The notes beneath the pieces are model-generated. The model worked only from the letters and a program-made list of their open reading frames with translations. It was not told the origin of the DNA and searched no databases. A program made the translations under genes and the position numbers. A stretch of 64,000 bases of DNA from Algiphilus sp. GTDB taxonomy: Bacteria > Pseudomonadota > Gammaproteobacteria > Nevskiales > Nevskiaceae. Below, one piece after another: positions 8,853-17,672 of the stretch; the stretch's first letter is position 1, and each line of letters starts with the position of its first letter. The stretch lies in the NCBI RefSeq assembly GCF_023145115.1, contig NZ_JAGLEJ010000002.1, positions 37,918 to 101,917 of the forward strand, given 5' to 3'.

Positions 8853-9860
8853 ATGATCGATCGCCGCTTTTTCCCCGTGCTGCTTTCCGTGCTCCTCGCC
8901 GCCTGTTCGCCCGAAACCGAGGCACCTTCAGGCGGTGCCGATCCGCTGGCCAGTGGGTCGGGAGTGGCCGTGACCGCAGACGATCTCGAGACCGAGCTGG
9001 CGCTCATGAGCGATCAGGAGCGTGCCAAGGCACTGGGTTCGGCCAAGGCGCTGCAGAGCGCGATTACCAGCGTCTTCTATCGGCGCCGGATGGAGGACAT
9101 CGCATCCGAGCGCGGTTATCTCGACGATCCGACGTTGCAGCAGCGCATCGCCCGGAATCGGGAGATGATCATCGCCAACGCGGTGCCCGAGATGTATCTC
9201 GCCGAACTCGAGCAGCCGGACTTCGAGGCGCGAGCCCGGGAGTACTACGAAGCGAATTCGGAGGAGTTCCGTCCCCCCGAGCGCATCGCCGCCTCGCACA
9301 TCTTCTGGCAGGCGCCCAGCGACGACGATAAGAAGCGGGTGCGCGAGGAGGCAGAGTCGGTGCTCGAGCAGCTCCGCAATGGCGCGGAGTTCGGCGCACT
9401 AGCCACCGAGCATTCACAGGACGGCTCGCGTTACGCGCGCGGCGAGCTGGGTACCTTCAAGCGGGGTGACATGGCCCCCGGATTCGAGGAAGCCGCCTTC
9501 GCGTTGAAGGAGGCGGGCGACATCAGCGGGATCGTGGAAAGCCGTTTCGGTCTGCACATCATCAAGCTGGACAAGCGCTATCCGAATGCGGTGCCGCCTT
9601 TCGAGGAGGTCCGGGGGCGCATCGTCCAGCGACTGCGGAACGAGTTCCGACACGAGAAGGTATCCGCCTGGCTGAAGGACAAGGTACCGAGTTCGGAAAC
9701 CGCCGTGGCCGAGCCGGAGCTATCAGCCGCGCTGGAGCGCATGCGCGAGCGGTACGGCGCACCGGAGCGGGATGAGAGCGCTGGAGGGAAGGCCGCGTCG
9801 AGTTCGGTGGCTCCCGGCGAGCCGGTTTCGCCGGATGAGGGCGAAGACCTGGCCCGGTAG
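8853..9860 (+). CDS. Parvulin-type peptidyl-prolyl cis-trans isomerase lipoprotein (EpsD/PpiC-like)
   Basis: A protein of 335 residues. The N-terminus ends in a lipobox (LLAAC, Cys at about residue 18), so it is a lipoprotein facing the periplasm. Residues ~30-140 form a helical SurA/PrsA-like N-domain. Residues ~145-245 are a PpiC domain: RIAASHIFWQ, then ELGTFKRGDMAPGFEEAAF, then SRFGLHIIKLDKR. The C-terminal tail is acidic and low-complexity. Related isomerases (EpsD) accompany exopolysaccharide operons, where they are thought to help fold export components. Here it is eight bp upstream of a sulfotransferase gene and probably co-transcribed with it. Catalytic activity and client proteins are inferred. 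Confidence 0.88.
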   Translation: MIDRRFFPVLLSVLLAACSPETEAPSGGADPLASGSGVAVTADDLETELALMSDQERAKALGSAKALQSAITSVFYRRRMEDIASERGYLDDPTLQQRIARNREMIIANAVPEMYLAELEQPDFEARAREYYEANSEEFRPPERIAASHIFWQAPSDDDKKRVREEAESVLEQLRNGAEFGALATEHSQDGSRYARGELGTFKRGDMAPGFEEAAFALKEAGDISGIVESRFGLHIIKLDKRYPNAVPPFEEVRGRIVQRLRNEFRHEKVSAWLKDKVPSSETAVAEPELSAALERMRERYGAPERDESAGGKAASSSVAPGEPVSPDEGEDLAR

Positions 9861-9868
9861 GAGCGGGC

Positions 9869-10594
9869 ATGCTGCGCTTCCTCGGCATCGGCGCCCAGAA
9901 GGCCGGGACCACCTGGCTGTACGAGCGCTTGCGCCGGCATCCGGAGGTGGGCTTCCCGATCGGCAAGGAAGGGCATTACTGGGATCGTGTCAATCCCGAG
10001 GGCAGCCATGACAGCTATATGGCGCGCTTTGCCGATCCGGAGCGGGCGGAAGGCGAGATCACGCCAGCGTACGGATTTCTACCACCGGCCTCTATAGCGC
10101 GTCTGCATTCGCTGGCTCCGGACGTGCGGTTGATCTTCCTCATGCGCAATCCGGTGGAGCGCGCCTGGTCGTCGGCCCTGATGGCGCTGGGGCGCGCGGA
10201 GATGCGCTACGAGGAAGCCAGCGCGGCATGGTTCCTGGACCACTTTCGTTCGAGTGGATCGCTGGCGCGCGGTGATTACGCGGCATGCATTGCCAACTGG
10301 CGTGCGGCGTTTCCGCCCGAACAGCTGCTTCTGTTGCGCCACGAGGAGGTCGCGCGTGATCCGCACGCCGTGCTGCGTCGCTGCTGCGCGCACATCGGTA
10401 TCGCGGCGCCGGATCCGGCGATGCTCGAAGGCAGCGACGATCGCGTTTTCTCCGGACCGCGCCACGCGCTTCCCGGGGACCTGCGCGCAGCCCTGGTGGC
10501 ACTGTATCGTCCACGGATCGCGGCGCTGGAGGCCCTGCTGGGCGAATCCTTCGAGCACTGGCTGGAAATGGACGCTGCTGACCATCCCGAATAG
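9869..10594 (+). CDS. Carbohydrate sulfotransferase
   Basis: A protein of 241 residues, slightly shorter than many family members. The N-terminus carries the 5'-phosphosulfate-binding loop GIGAQKAGTTWLYERL. The 3'-phosphate-binding strand follows near residues 89-106 (LIFLMRNPVERAWSSAL) with the conserved Arg and Ser. This is the pattern of PAPS-dependent sulfotransferases that transfer sulfate to sugar hydroxyls. There is no signal or membrane segment, so it is cytoplasmic. It starts eight bp after the isomerase gene, with GGAGCGGGC before ATG 9869. Given the capsule context it most likely sulfates the exported glycan or its precursor; the acceptor is unknown. Its 3' end faces the convergent glycosyltransferase gene, 13 bp away. 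Confidence 0.88.
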   Translation: MLRFLGIGAQKAGTTWLYERLRRHPEVGFPIGKEGHYWDRVNPEGSHDSYMARFADPERAEGEITPAYGFLPPASIARLHSLAPDVRLIFLMRNPVERAWSSALMALGRAEMRYEEASAAWFLDHFRSSGSLARGDYAACIANWRAAFPPEQLLLLRHEEVARDPHAVLRRCCAHIGIAAPDPAMLEGSDDRVFSGPRHALPGDLRAALVALYRPRIAALEALLGESFEHWLEMDAADHPE

Positions 10595-10607
10595 TCGGGG
10601 ATCGGCT

Positions 10608-11672
10608 TCAGGTGCTGCGCGTCAGGAGCGCGCGAAAGCGTCCCGCGGTCGACTCCCAGCCCAGTCCGCCCCGTACGAAGCGTCGGGCGAGCGCTCCCGC
10701 CTCCGCCAGCCGGGCGCGGTCGCGCTGCCAGATGCGCACCAGCCGCAGCATGTCCGCCGGCGAGGCGCACAGGTGGGCACAGGTCTCGGGATGCGCGCCT
10801 GTATCGAGTGCCAGCGCCGGAGTCCCCAGCGCCTGGGCTTCGAGCAGTGGCAGATTGCAGCCCTCCCAGAGTGACATCGAGACGAAGACATCGAGGCCGG
10901 CGAGGAAGCGGGCGCGCTCGGCGTCACTGGCGTTGCGGATGACGCGGATGCCCTCCGCCTCGAAGGGGCGGGCGTCGCGCGCCCGGCCGCGTCCGAGGAG
11001 GCCGAGCTCGGCATCGAGCCCACTCTCGCGCATGCGGCGCGCCAGTGCCACATAGGCCTCGGCGCCCTTGTACAGGCCTTCACCCGGCCCCAGCCGCATG
11101 AGGCCGCCGAGCTTGAGCGTGCTGGTGCCGGTCCGGCTGACGGGCGCATCCGGTGCGGTCGCCTGGTCCGCGAGCACATGCTCCCAGCCGTTGGGGATGA
11201 CGTGGGCATCGGGCCTGCCGATCTCGGCGCGGATGAAGCGCGAGATGGCGATGATCCCGTCGACGGCGGGATAGACCGCGGATCGCTTGTGGGCCTTCTG
11301 CGCTTCGCGCGCGGCGCGGTCGGCGGGGGCGGGGAAGAACGCCGGGTCCGGGTCGCCGTGCTCCCACACCCATGTCTGCAGGCCCTGCAGTTCCGGCAGC
11401 AGCTCGAAGTAGGGCGAGGTGTGCGCGACCACGTGCGTGGCGCCGAAACGGCGGGCGATGCGCTGCACCGCTGCCGCGTCCGGCCTCACCCGTCGCACCG
11501 GTACATCCGCGAAGGTGCCCTCGGCGCGCACGCAGCCCACCATGGCGGGAATCCCGCGCGCGATCAGCCGTCGCGCCACTTCATGCACCACCACGCTGAC
11601 GCCGAATCCCGGCCCCATCCGCACCGCGAGGAAGAGAACGCGCGGGGTCACAGCCACTGCGTCTCGATCCAT
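10608..11672 (-). CDS. GT4-type glycosyltransferase
   Basis: A protein of 354 residues from ATG 11672, which overlaps the end of the upstream gene by 25 bp, so the two are translationally linked. The N-terminal half has the glycine-rich GT-B start RVLFLAVRMGPGFGVSVVVHE-type loop. The C-terminal half has the GT4 hallmarks: IPNGWEH, then KLGGLMRLGPGEGLYKG, and the nucleotide-binding FVSMSLWEGCNLPLLEAQAL with the EG and the downstream Glu of the EX7E motif. Family members use nucleotide sugars with retention of anomeric configuration. It is probably a cytoplasmic chain-elongating enzyme of the capsule locus. Sugar specificity is unknown. Confidence 0.9.
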   Translation of the reverse strand: MDRDAVAVTPRVLFLAVRMGPGFGVSVVVHEVARRLIARGIPAMVGCVRAEGTFADVPVRRVRPDAAAVQRIARRFGATHVVAHTSPYFELLPELQGLQTWVWEHGDPDPAFFPAPADRAAREAQKAHKRSAVYPAVDGIIAISRFIRAEIGRPDAHVIPNGWEHVLADQATAPDAPVSRTGTSTLKLGGLMRLGPGEGLYKGAEAYVALARRMRESGLDAELGLLGRGRARDARPFEAEGIRVIRNASDAERARFLAGLDVFVSMSLWEGCNLPLLEAQALGTPALALDTGAHPETCAHLCASPADMLRLVRIWQRDRARLAEAGALARRFVRGGLGWESTAGRFRALLTRST

Positions 11673-13189
11673 CTCGACCACCGGCGCATGAGCTGGCGGC
11701 GGTCGCGCCAGTCCGCATCGCCGCGAGGCCGCGTGCCGTTCTCGTGGTGCACGACGTGCCCGGCGTTCAGGACCTCGGTGGCGAAGCCGGCGCGTGCGGC
11801 CCGCAGGCACAGGTCGACGTCCTGGCATTCGCTGCGGTAGCTCGCGTCGAAGCCGCCGGTGGCGTCGAGCGCGTCGCGTCGCATCATCAGGGCGGCGCCG
11901 GTGGCGGCGCAGAATGTGCGCGCCTGACCGCTGCGCAGACCGACGCGGCGCCCGGCACGCGCATGGCGCACGAAGCCGCGCAGGGGGCCGTCGGCGATCA
12001 CCTCGATGCCCTCGTGCTGCACCGAGCCGTCGGGAAAGCGCAGCACCGCGCCCAGGGCACCGGTGCCGGGGTGCGCGCGCAGATGCGCTCGCATCGCCGA
12101 CAGCGTCGCTGCCGGGTCGCGCAGGGCGATGTCGTTGTTGAGGAAGAGCACTTCGGCGGCCTCGGGGACGCGTTCGAGCAGCGCGTTGTTGCATCGCGAG
12201 AAGTGGTACTCGAGATCCCGCACCAGATCGATCGCGTCGCCCAGCCGGTCGTATGCGGCCAGCACCGCCGGATCGCTGGAGCCGGTATCGCCGACCACGA
12301 TGCGCAGATCGATGCCGCCTCCGGCCAGGGTGGAACGCGCCCGGATCAGGCTGTCGAGCAGCGGCTCGATGAACTCGGGGCGATCGCGCGTCACGATGAG
12401 CACGGCCAGCTGATCATCGCGCGGTTGGCGAGGTGGCGGCGTGGGTGTGCTGTCATCGAGCACGCTCCGCACGCGTTCCTGGTTGTCCTCGATATACCAG
12501 TCCAGGGCAGGATGCGGATCGATCCGCGGCGCATCATCCGCGTGCGGCGTATCCGGCATGCGGGCCTGCGCGAGCAGCGCGCCCCCGAAGGGCGGCGGAT
12601 CGGTCATTCCGGCGCGGCAGGCCACCGGGTCGAATGACGGGTTGGGACGGAATCCGCCCGCCTCACCCTCGCGCAGGTAGTGCCCGAGCGCGGATCCGCC
12701 GTCCGCGATGGCCGACGGGTACTGGCGCTGGTACCAGCGTGTATCGAAGAGGGGGTGGGGTTGCCGTCCCTCGGCTTCGCCGATGGTGAGGTAGTGCCAG
12801 AGCGGGTCCCGCCCGGTGACGGCTGCGTCGGGATGGCGTTCGACGTACCAGTCCGGGTCGAAAAGCGCGTTGGGCCGGTATCCGGCGCGCGCGCCTCGCC
12901 GCAGGTAGTGCAGCAGTGGATTGGTGCGACGGGCCTCGGGGTGGGCGTGCAGGTAGTAGGCGGTATCGAAGAGCGCGTTGGGCTGCAGCGCGCGTGCGGC
13001 CGCGTCGCGCAGGAACCAGTCCAGCGGGTCCCGACCGGCCAGTTCGTCGCGATACTGCCGGACAAACCATGCTTCGTCCCAGAGCCCGGACGCGATGACC
13101 GCGGCCCTGGCGCTTCCCGCGCGTGTCAGGCCCCGGCGTCGCAGGCGCGCAAGCTGCTGGCGCAACGCGGAGGGCGGCATGAAGCGCAT
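11648..13189 (-). CDS. Repeat-containing GT2 glycosyltransferase
   Basis: A protein of 513 residues from ATG 13189 (ATG 13180 is an alternative); the frame stays open further upstream but is low-complexity there. Residues ~35-215 contain four to five copies of the 38-residue unit also found in the giant fusion gene at 1657-6216 (for example FDPDWYVERHPDAAVTG followed by HYLTIGEAEGR). Residues ~255-500 are a GT2 domain: LAVLIVTRDRPEFIEPLL, then LFLNNDIALRD as the DxD-type site, then SECQDVDLCLRA and a late HHENG. It lies upstream of, and overlaps, the GT4 gene. It is divergent from the next GT2 gene with a 149-bp gap that should hold both promoters. It is probably a capsule-chain transferase. 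Confidence 0.88.
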   Translation of the reverse strand: MRFMPPSALRQQLARLRRRGLTRAGSARAAVIASGLWDEAWFVRQYRDELAGRDPLDWFLRDAAARALQPNALFDTAYYLHAHPEARRTNPLLHYLRRGARAGYRPNALFDPDWYVERHPDAAVTGRDPLWHYLTIGEAEGRQPHPLFDTRWYQRQYPSAIADGGSALGHYLREGEAGGFRPNPSFDPVACRAGMTDPPPFGGALLAQARMPDTPHADDAPRIDPHPALDWYIEDNQERVRSVLDDSTPTPPPRQPRDDQLAVLIVTRDRPEFIEPLLDSLIRARSTLAGGGIDLRIVVGDTGSSDPAVLAAYDRLGDAIDLVRDLEYHFSRCNNALLERVPEAAEVLFLNNDIALRDPAATLSAMRAHLRAHPGTGALGAVLRFPDGSVQHEGIEVIADGPLRGFVRHARAGRRVGLRSGQARTFCAATGAALMMRRDALDATGGFDASYRSECQDVDLCLRAARAGFATEVLNAGHVVHHENGTRPRGDADWRDRRQLMRRWSRWIETQWL

Positions 13190-13338
13190 GGGCGTGGGCG
13201 GGCTCGGCGGGTTCGGGAGCGGCGATTGTCGCACGCTGTCCGCGGTGCCTCCGGGACGGCCACGTACACTCTGCGCCAGGCGCGCGTCCGGCCGCCGACA
13301 CGCGATGCCGTTGTGCGAAGTCCGTGAAGAGGAGCTCG

Positions 13339-15057
13339 ATGCCAAGGCCACTGTCGGCCATTCTCCTGCAGCGCCTGCTTGCGCGCGCCCCGCGCGTGCA
13401 CGCGGGATTGCGCGCGCTGCGCTGGCGACTGCGCGGCGGCGCGGTGCCCACCACCGATGCCGAGGACCCCGCGGCGTTCGCGCGGTACCGCGACGCATTG
13501 GAGCGGGCACTTCCGGCCGCGCTGCCGGACGATGTGCCCGACGGCGCACCGTGGCTCAGCGTCCTGATGCCGGTCGATGCGGGCGATCCAGTCCTCATCG
13601 AGGCAACGCTTGCCGCGCTCGCCCGCCAGACCGCACTGCGGTGGGAGCTGTGCGTCGTGGCGCCGGCGGACGCGGCCGATGCATGGGCCGGGCGGCTGAC
13701 GCGCTTCAGCGCAGCACGCGTGGTTCCGATCGCGCCCGGTCTCGGCGCGCTCGACACCGGGCTTCGGGAGACACGCGCGCCCTTCGTCGCGCCGCTGCCG
13801 CCCGGCGCTCTGCCCGTCCCGGATGCCCTTGCGCGTCTCGGGGCCGTGGCGCGCGCGCAGCCGGACGCGGCGCTGATCCATGCCGACGACTACCAGCTGG
13901 ACGCGTCGGGCGATCCGCATGCGCCGCGTTGCCGGACCGTCCTCGACCCGGTCCGCCTGTTGCGCGAGCCCGTCGTGGGGCGGTTCTATCTGGCGGCGAC
14001 CGAGACGGTGCGCGCGGCCGGCGGATTCGGGAGCGGGCATCATGACGGCCTCCGCCGTCTGGCAGCGACCGTACCCCCGTTCCGCGCGTGGCATCTGCCG
14101 GTCTTCGCCTGCGCGTGGCGCGGCAGCGCCCCGGAAGGCGAGGCGCGGTCGCGGGCCGGCCTGCCGGGCATGTCACCGCCGTCGGTCAGCGTGATCGTTC
14201 CGACCCGCGACGGCATGCCGCACCTTCGGGCCTGCATCGACGGCGTGCGCGCCGAGCTGGCGGCGCTGGCCGCCGGCGGCGAGATCATCGTGGTGGACAA
14301 CGGCAGTCGCGACCCGGCGACGCTGGCCTATCTGGAATCGCTGGAGGAAGGCGGCACGGCGCGGGTGATGCGGTATCCGGGCGCGTTCAATTTCGCCGCG
14401 ATGAACAATCGCGCGGCCGAATGCGCGCGGGGCGAGGCGCTGCTCCTGCTCAACGACGATGTCGTGCCGATGGCCCCGGGATGGCTGGGTGCCATGGTGG
14501 CACGGCTCTCGGCCGACCATGCGGGCGCCGTCGGTGCCCTGCTGCTCCACGGGGACGGGCGCATCCAGCACGCCGGCGTTGCGCTCGGCATGGGGGGGCT
14601 GGCCGCCCATCCCGGTCAGGGGCTGGCGCCCGGCGATCCCCGGCTGAACCGCATCGGCATCGACCAACCGCGCACGGTGTCGGCTGTGACCGCCGCCTGT
14701 CTGCTGACGCCCAGGGACGTATACTCCGCGGTCGGCGGTCTCGACGAGACTGGCCTGCCGGTCGCGTACAACGATGTGGACTACTGCCTGAAGGTAGCCG
14801 ATCGCGGCAGGCGCGTGGTCTGGACGCCGGATGCCGTGCTGACGCACCACGAGTCGGTATCGCGCGGCGCCGAGGATTCCATCGCCAAGCAGCGGAGGCT
14901 CCGAAAGGAAATGCAGTGCATGAGAGCGCGGTGGGGCGACCGTCTTGCCGCCGATCCCTGGATCAGCCCGCATCTCGATCCGCGGACCGCGAGCCTCGCC
15001 TTCCGCGTGCCGGTCGACGCGCGCGTCTGTGCGGCGCGTCCCGCGGAGCGGCGCTAG
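13339..15057 (+). CDS. Two-domain GT2 glycosyltransferase
   Basis: A protein of 572 residues. ATG 13339 is chosen over GTG 13324 because GAGGAG lies directly before it. Residues ~70-250 look like a worn first GT2 fold (WLSVLMPVDAGDPVLIEATL, but without a clear DxD). Residues ~275-540 are a full GT2 domain: SVSVIVPTRDGMPHLRACI, IIVVDNGSRD, LLLLNDDVVPM, then YNDVDYCLKVADRGRRVVW and a late THHESVSRG. This layout resembles rhamnan/O-antigen elongating transferases. It is three bp upstream of the export permease gene and starts the operon GT2-kpsM-kpsT-kpsE-kpsD. That argues that it helps build the polymer that this transporter exports. Confidence 0.9.
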   Translation: MPRPLSAILLQRLLARAPRVHAGLRALRWRLRGGAVPTTDAEDPAAFARYRDALERALPAALPDDVPDGAPWLSVLMPVDAGDPVLIEATLAALARQTALRWELCVVAPADAADAWAGRLTRFSAARVVPIAPGLGALDTGLRETRAPFVAPLPPGALPVPDALARLGAVARAQPDAALIHADDYQLDASGDPHAPRCRTVLDPVRLLREPVVGRFYLAATETVRAAGGFGSGHHDGLRRLAATVPPFRAWHLPVFACAWRGSAPEGEARSRAGLPGMSPPSVSVIVPTRDGMPHLRACIDGVRAELAALAAGGEIIVVDNGSRDPATLAYLESLEEGGTARVMRYPGAFNFAAMNNRAAECARGEALLLLNDDVVPMAPGWLGAMVARLSADHAGAVGALLLHGDGRIQHAGVALGMGGLAAHPGQGLAPGDPRLNRIGIDQPRTVSAVTAACLLTPRDVYSAVGGLDETGLPVAYNDVDYCLKVADRGRRVVWTPDAVLTHHESVSRGAEDSIAKQRRLRKEMQCMRARWGDRLAADPWISPHLDPRTASLAFRVPVDARVCAARPAERR

Positions 15058-15060
15058 CCC

Positions 15061-15888
15061 ATGAGCGACCACGATCAGTCCGATGCCGAATGGCGCCCCC
15101 CGTCCTCGGCCGGCGGTTCGCGCAACAGCCTGCAGGTCTTCGTCACCTCGCTCGGTGCCTTCGTGCTGCGCGAGCTCAAGAACCAGTTCGGGCGCTCGCG
15201 TCTCGGCTACTTCTGGGCGATCGCCGAGCCGGCGGCGGTGGTGGCCATCCTGACCACCCTGCACGCCTTCGTGCGCGGCGAACGTGCGCTGGTCTACGGA
15301 GAGAGTCCGGTGGTCTTCTTCGTGTTCGGCGCCGTGCCCTATTTCCTGTTCATGAACGTCGCGCAGAGCGCGCAGGGCGTCTGCACCGGGCACAAGGGGC
15401 TGTTCAATTACCGGCAGATCAAGCCCATCGACATCATCCTGGCACGCGGTCTCATCGAAGCGGTGATGATGGCGGCGGTGGGGGCGTTGTTCCTGTTCGG
15501 CTGGTGGTGGATGGGCTTCGAGTTGAAGATCGACGACCCGCTCGAGCTGGTCGTCTCGCTGTCCGCCCTGTTCCTGCTGGGCTTCGGCCTCGGCCTGTGC
15601 TTCGAGGTGTTCGGGACCATCTTCCAGGACATGAAGCGCATCTTCGGCATCGTCATGCGGCCGATGTTCTTCATCTCGGGGCTGTTCTTCACCATCGACA
15701 TGATCCCGGTCGAGTACCGCGGGCTGTTGATCTGGAATCCGGTGCTGCATGCAGTGGACTTCACGCGCGATGCCGTCCTGGTCGGGTACAGCTCGCCGGG
15801 GAGCGTGGCCTACCTGGTGCTGTCCATCGGCATCCTGCTCTTCGTCGGGCTGGCGGCGTACCGTCGCTATCTCTTCCAGCTCATCTGA
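15061..15888 (+). CDS. kpsM: ABC-2 type capsule polysaccharide export permease (KpsM/CtrC-like)
   Basis: A protein of 275 residues, the usual size. It has about six membrane spans, starting near residue 50 (LGYFWAIAEPAAVVAILTTL) and ending at LVLSIGILLFVGLAAY. The N-terminal FVLRELKNQFGRSRLGYFWA is the amphipathic segment typical of polysaccharide ABC-2 permeases. It pairs with the ATPase encoded eight bp downstream to push a completed glycan through the inner membrane, to be passed to the KpsE/KpsD-like proteins. The gene begins three bp after the GT2 gene. The KpsM/BexB/CtrC branch is inferred from the KpsE and KpsD neighbours rather than from sequence alone. Confidence 0.93.
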   Translation: MSDHDQSDAEWRPPSSAGGSRNSLQVFVTSLGAFVLRELKNQFGRSRLGYFWAIAEPAAVVAILTTLHAFVRGERALVYGESPVVFFVFGAVPYFLFMNVAQSAQGVCTGHKGLFNYRQIKPIDIILARGLIEAVMMAAVGALFLFGWWWMGFELKIDDPLELVVSLSALFLLGFGLGLCFEVFGTIFQDMKRIFGIVMRPMFFISGLFFTIDMIPVEYRGLLIWNPVLHAVDFTRDAVLVGYSSPGSVAYLVLSIGILLFVGLAAYRRYLFQLI

Positions 15889-15895
15889 GACGATC

Positions 15896-16567
15896 GTGAT
15901 TCGCGTCTCCAATATCACCAAGTCCTATCCGATCCAGGGCTTCGCGCGCTACACCGTATTGCGCGATCTGAGCCTGGAGCTGCCGTCACGCACGCCGGTA
16001 GGCATCGTCGGCCGCAACGGGGCCGGCAAGAGCACGCTGCTGCGGCTGCTCGGCGGGATCGAGCTGCCCGACCGTGGCCGGGTCGAGGCGGACGGCCGCA
16101 TTTCGCCTCCGCTGGGTCTGACCAGCGGGTTCGCGCAGCGCATCTCGGGGCGCGACAATGCCCGCTTCGTGTCGCGGATCAATGGCGACGACCGCGCGAC
16201 CCAGCGCGAGCGCGTTGCCTACATCCACGCCTTCTCCGAACTAGGTGACTTCTTCGAGCGGCCGGTGGAGACCTATTCCTCCGGCATGCGGGCGCGGCTG
16301 GCGTTCTCGATCAGCATGTCCTTCGAGTTCGACTACTACCTGATCGACGAGCTCACCGCGGTGGGCGACCAGAAATTCCGCGCCAAGGCGCAGAAGACCT
16401 TCGAGGAGAAGAAGGGCCGGTCCAGCGTCATCATGGTCAGCCACAATCTGGGCCAGCTCAAGCGCGACTGCACCGTGGGCGTCTACCTGCGCGCCGGCGA
16501 GGCCGTCTACTACGACGATATCGAGGCGGCGATCGCCGCCTACAACGAGGATGTACAGCATTCATGA
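15896..16567 (+). CDS. kpsT: Capsule polysaccharide export ATPase (KpsT/CtrD-like)
   Basis: A protein of 223 residues from GTG 15896, the expected length for this short ABC subunit; no ATG fits in frame close by. Walker A is GIVGRNGAGKSTLL, the signature is YSSGMRARLAFS and Walker B is YYLIDELTAVGD, followed by MVSHN with the switch His. It lacks the C-terminal carbohydrate-binding domain of Wzt proteins, which places it with KpsT. It powers the KpsM-like permease. Its TGA overlaps the ATG of the next gene (ATGA at 16564), so translation is coupled. Confidence 0.94.
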   Translation: MIRVSNITKSYPIQGFARYTVLRDLSLELPSRTPVGIVGRNGAGKSTLLRLLGGIELPDRGRVEADGRISPPLGLTSGFAQRISGRDNARFVSRINGDDRATQRERVAYIHAFSELGDFFERPVETYSSGMRARLAFSISMSFEFDYYLIDELTAVGDQKFRAKAQKTFEEKKGRSSVIMVSHNLGQLKRDCTVGVYLRAGEAVYYDDIEAAIAAYNEDVQHS

Positions 16568-17667
16568 AGGTGGATCCGCCCTGGAAGGCGAACAAGCTGC
16601 TGCGATACGTGGGCGTTGTGCTCGCGCCGACCCTGCTGGTGCTGCTCTATCAGGCGCTGATCGCGTCGGACGGCTACATAAGTGATGCGCAGGTCATGGT
16701 CGAGCATGAAACACCGATGCCGGCCCCCGAACTGGCCATCGGCAACCTCCTGGGCAGTACGCCCACCAAGACCGATGCGCTGGTGGTGAAGACCTTCATG
16801 GAGTCGCGCGCGATGCTGGAACACCTCGAGGAGACGCTCGATCTGCGCGCGCACTTCAGATCGAAGGACATCGACCCCTGGAACCGCCTGGCGCCGGACG
16901 CGACACGCGAGGAAGTGCTGGCCTACTACCTCGATCATCTCGAGGTGACCGTCGATCAGGAGTCCTACATCCTCAACATCGCGTTCGTTGCCTACGATCC
17001 GGCCTTTGCGCAGCAGGTCACCCAGGAACTCGTGGCGCGCAGCGAGAGCTTCGTCAACAACATCAGCCAGCATCTGGCGCGCGAACAGATGCAGTTCGTG
17101 CAGGGCGAGGTGGAGCGCGCGCACGGCGAGCTCAAGAAGGCCTCGCGCGAGATGGTGGATCTGCAGCAGCAGTACGAAGTGCTCAGCCCCGAATCGGAAT
17201 CGGAAGCCGCCGGCACCATCCTGGCCGGTCTGCTGCAGGAGCTGGCGAAGCAGCGGACGCAGCTCAAGGCACTGACCAGCTATCTCAATTCCGGCGCTTC
17301 GGAGGTCGTGCAGACGCGCCAGAAGATCGCCGCGCTGGAGGAGCAGATCGCGCAGGAGCGCGCCAAGCTGGTCGGGGACGAGGGCTACGAAGGCCTCAAC
17401 GAGCTCATGCTCGCCTATCAGGACGCCGAGGTGAATCTCAAGGTGGCCACGGAGGTCTATCAGTCGGCGATCGGAACGCTCGAGACCACCCGCCTGGAGA
17501 CTGCGCGCAAGGCCAAGTATCTGGTATCGGTATCGGCGCCGGGGCTGCCCGACGAGGCCGAGCACCCGCGCATCCTCTACTGGACGGGCACCGTCTTCGT
17601 CTTCCTCAATCTCGCCTACTTCGTGCTCGGACTGATCATCGCCACGGTCCGCGATCACCGGGAGTGA
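16564..17667 (+). CDS. kpsE: Capsule export inner-membrane periplasmic adaptor (KpsE/CtrB-like)
   Basis: A protein of 367 residues, close to E. coli KpsE (382). Membrane spans lie at about residues 14-36 and 338-360. The periplasmic part between them is mostly helical with a long coiled coil (about 170-300, many Glu/Gln/Lys heptads). This is the polysaccharide co-polymerase type 3 layout, which bridges the ABC transporter and the outer-membrane channel. The start overlaps kpsT by four bases and the end overlaps an alternative GTG of the next gene. It has no tyrosine-kinase domain, as expected for ABC-dependent systems. Confidence 0.9.
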   Translation: MKVDPPWKANKLLRYVGVVLAPTLLVLLYQALIASDGYISDAQVMVEHETPMPAPELAIGNLLGSTPTKTDALVVKTFMESRAMLEHLEETLDLRAHFRSKDIDPWNRLAPDATREEVLAYYLDHLEVTVDQESYILNIAFVAYDPAFAQQVTQELVARSESFVNNISQHLAREQMQFVQGEVERAHGELKKASREMVDLQQQYEVLSPESESEAAGTILAGLLQELAKQRTQLKALTSYLNSGASEVVQTRQKIAALEEQIAQERAKLVGDEGYEGLNELMLAYQDAEVNLKVATEVYQSAIGTLETTRLETARKAKYLVSVSAPGLPDEAEHPRILYWTGTVFVFLNLAYFVLGLIIATVRDHRE

Positions 17668-17672
17668 CCATC

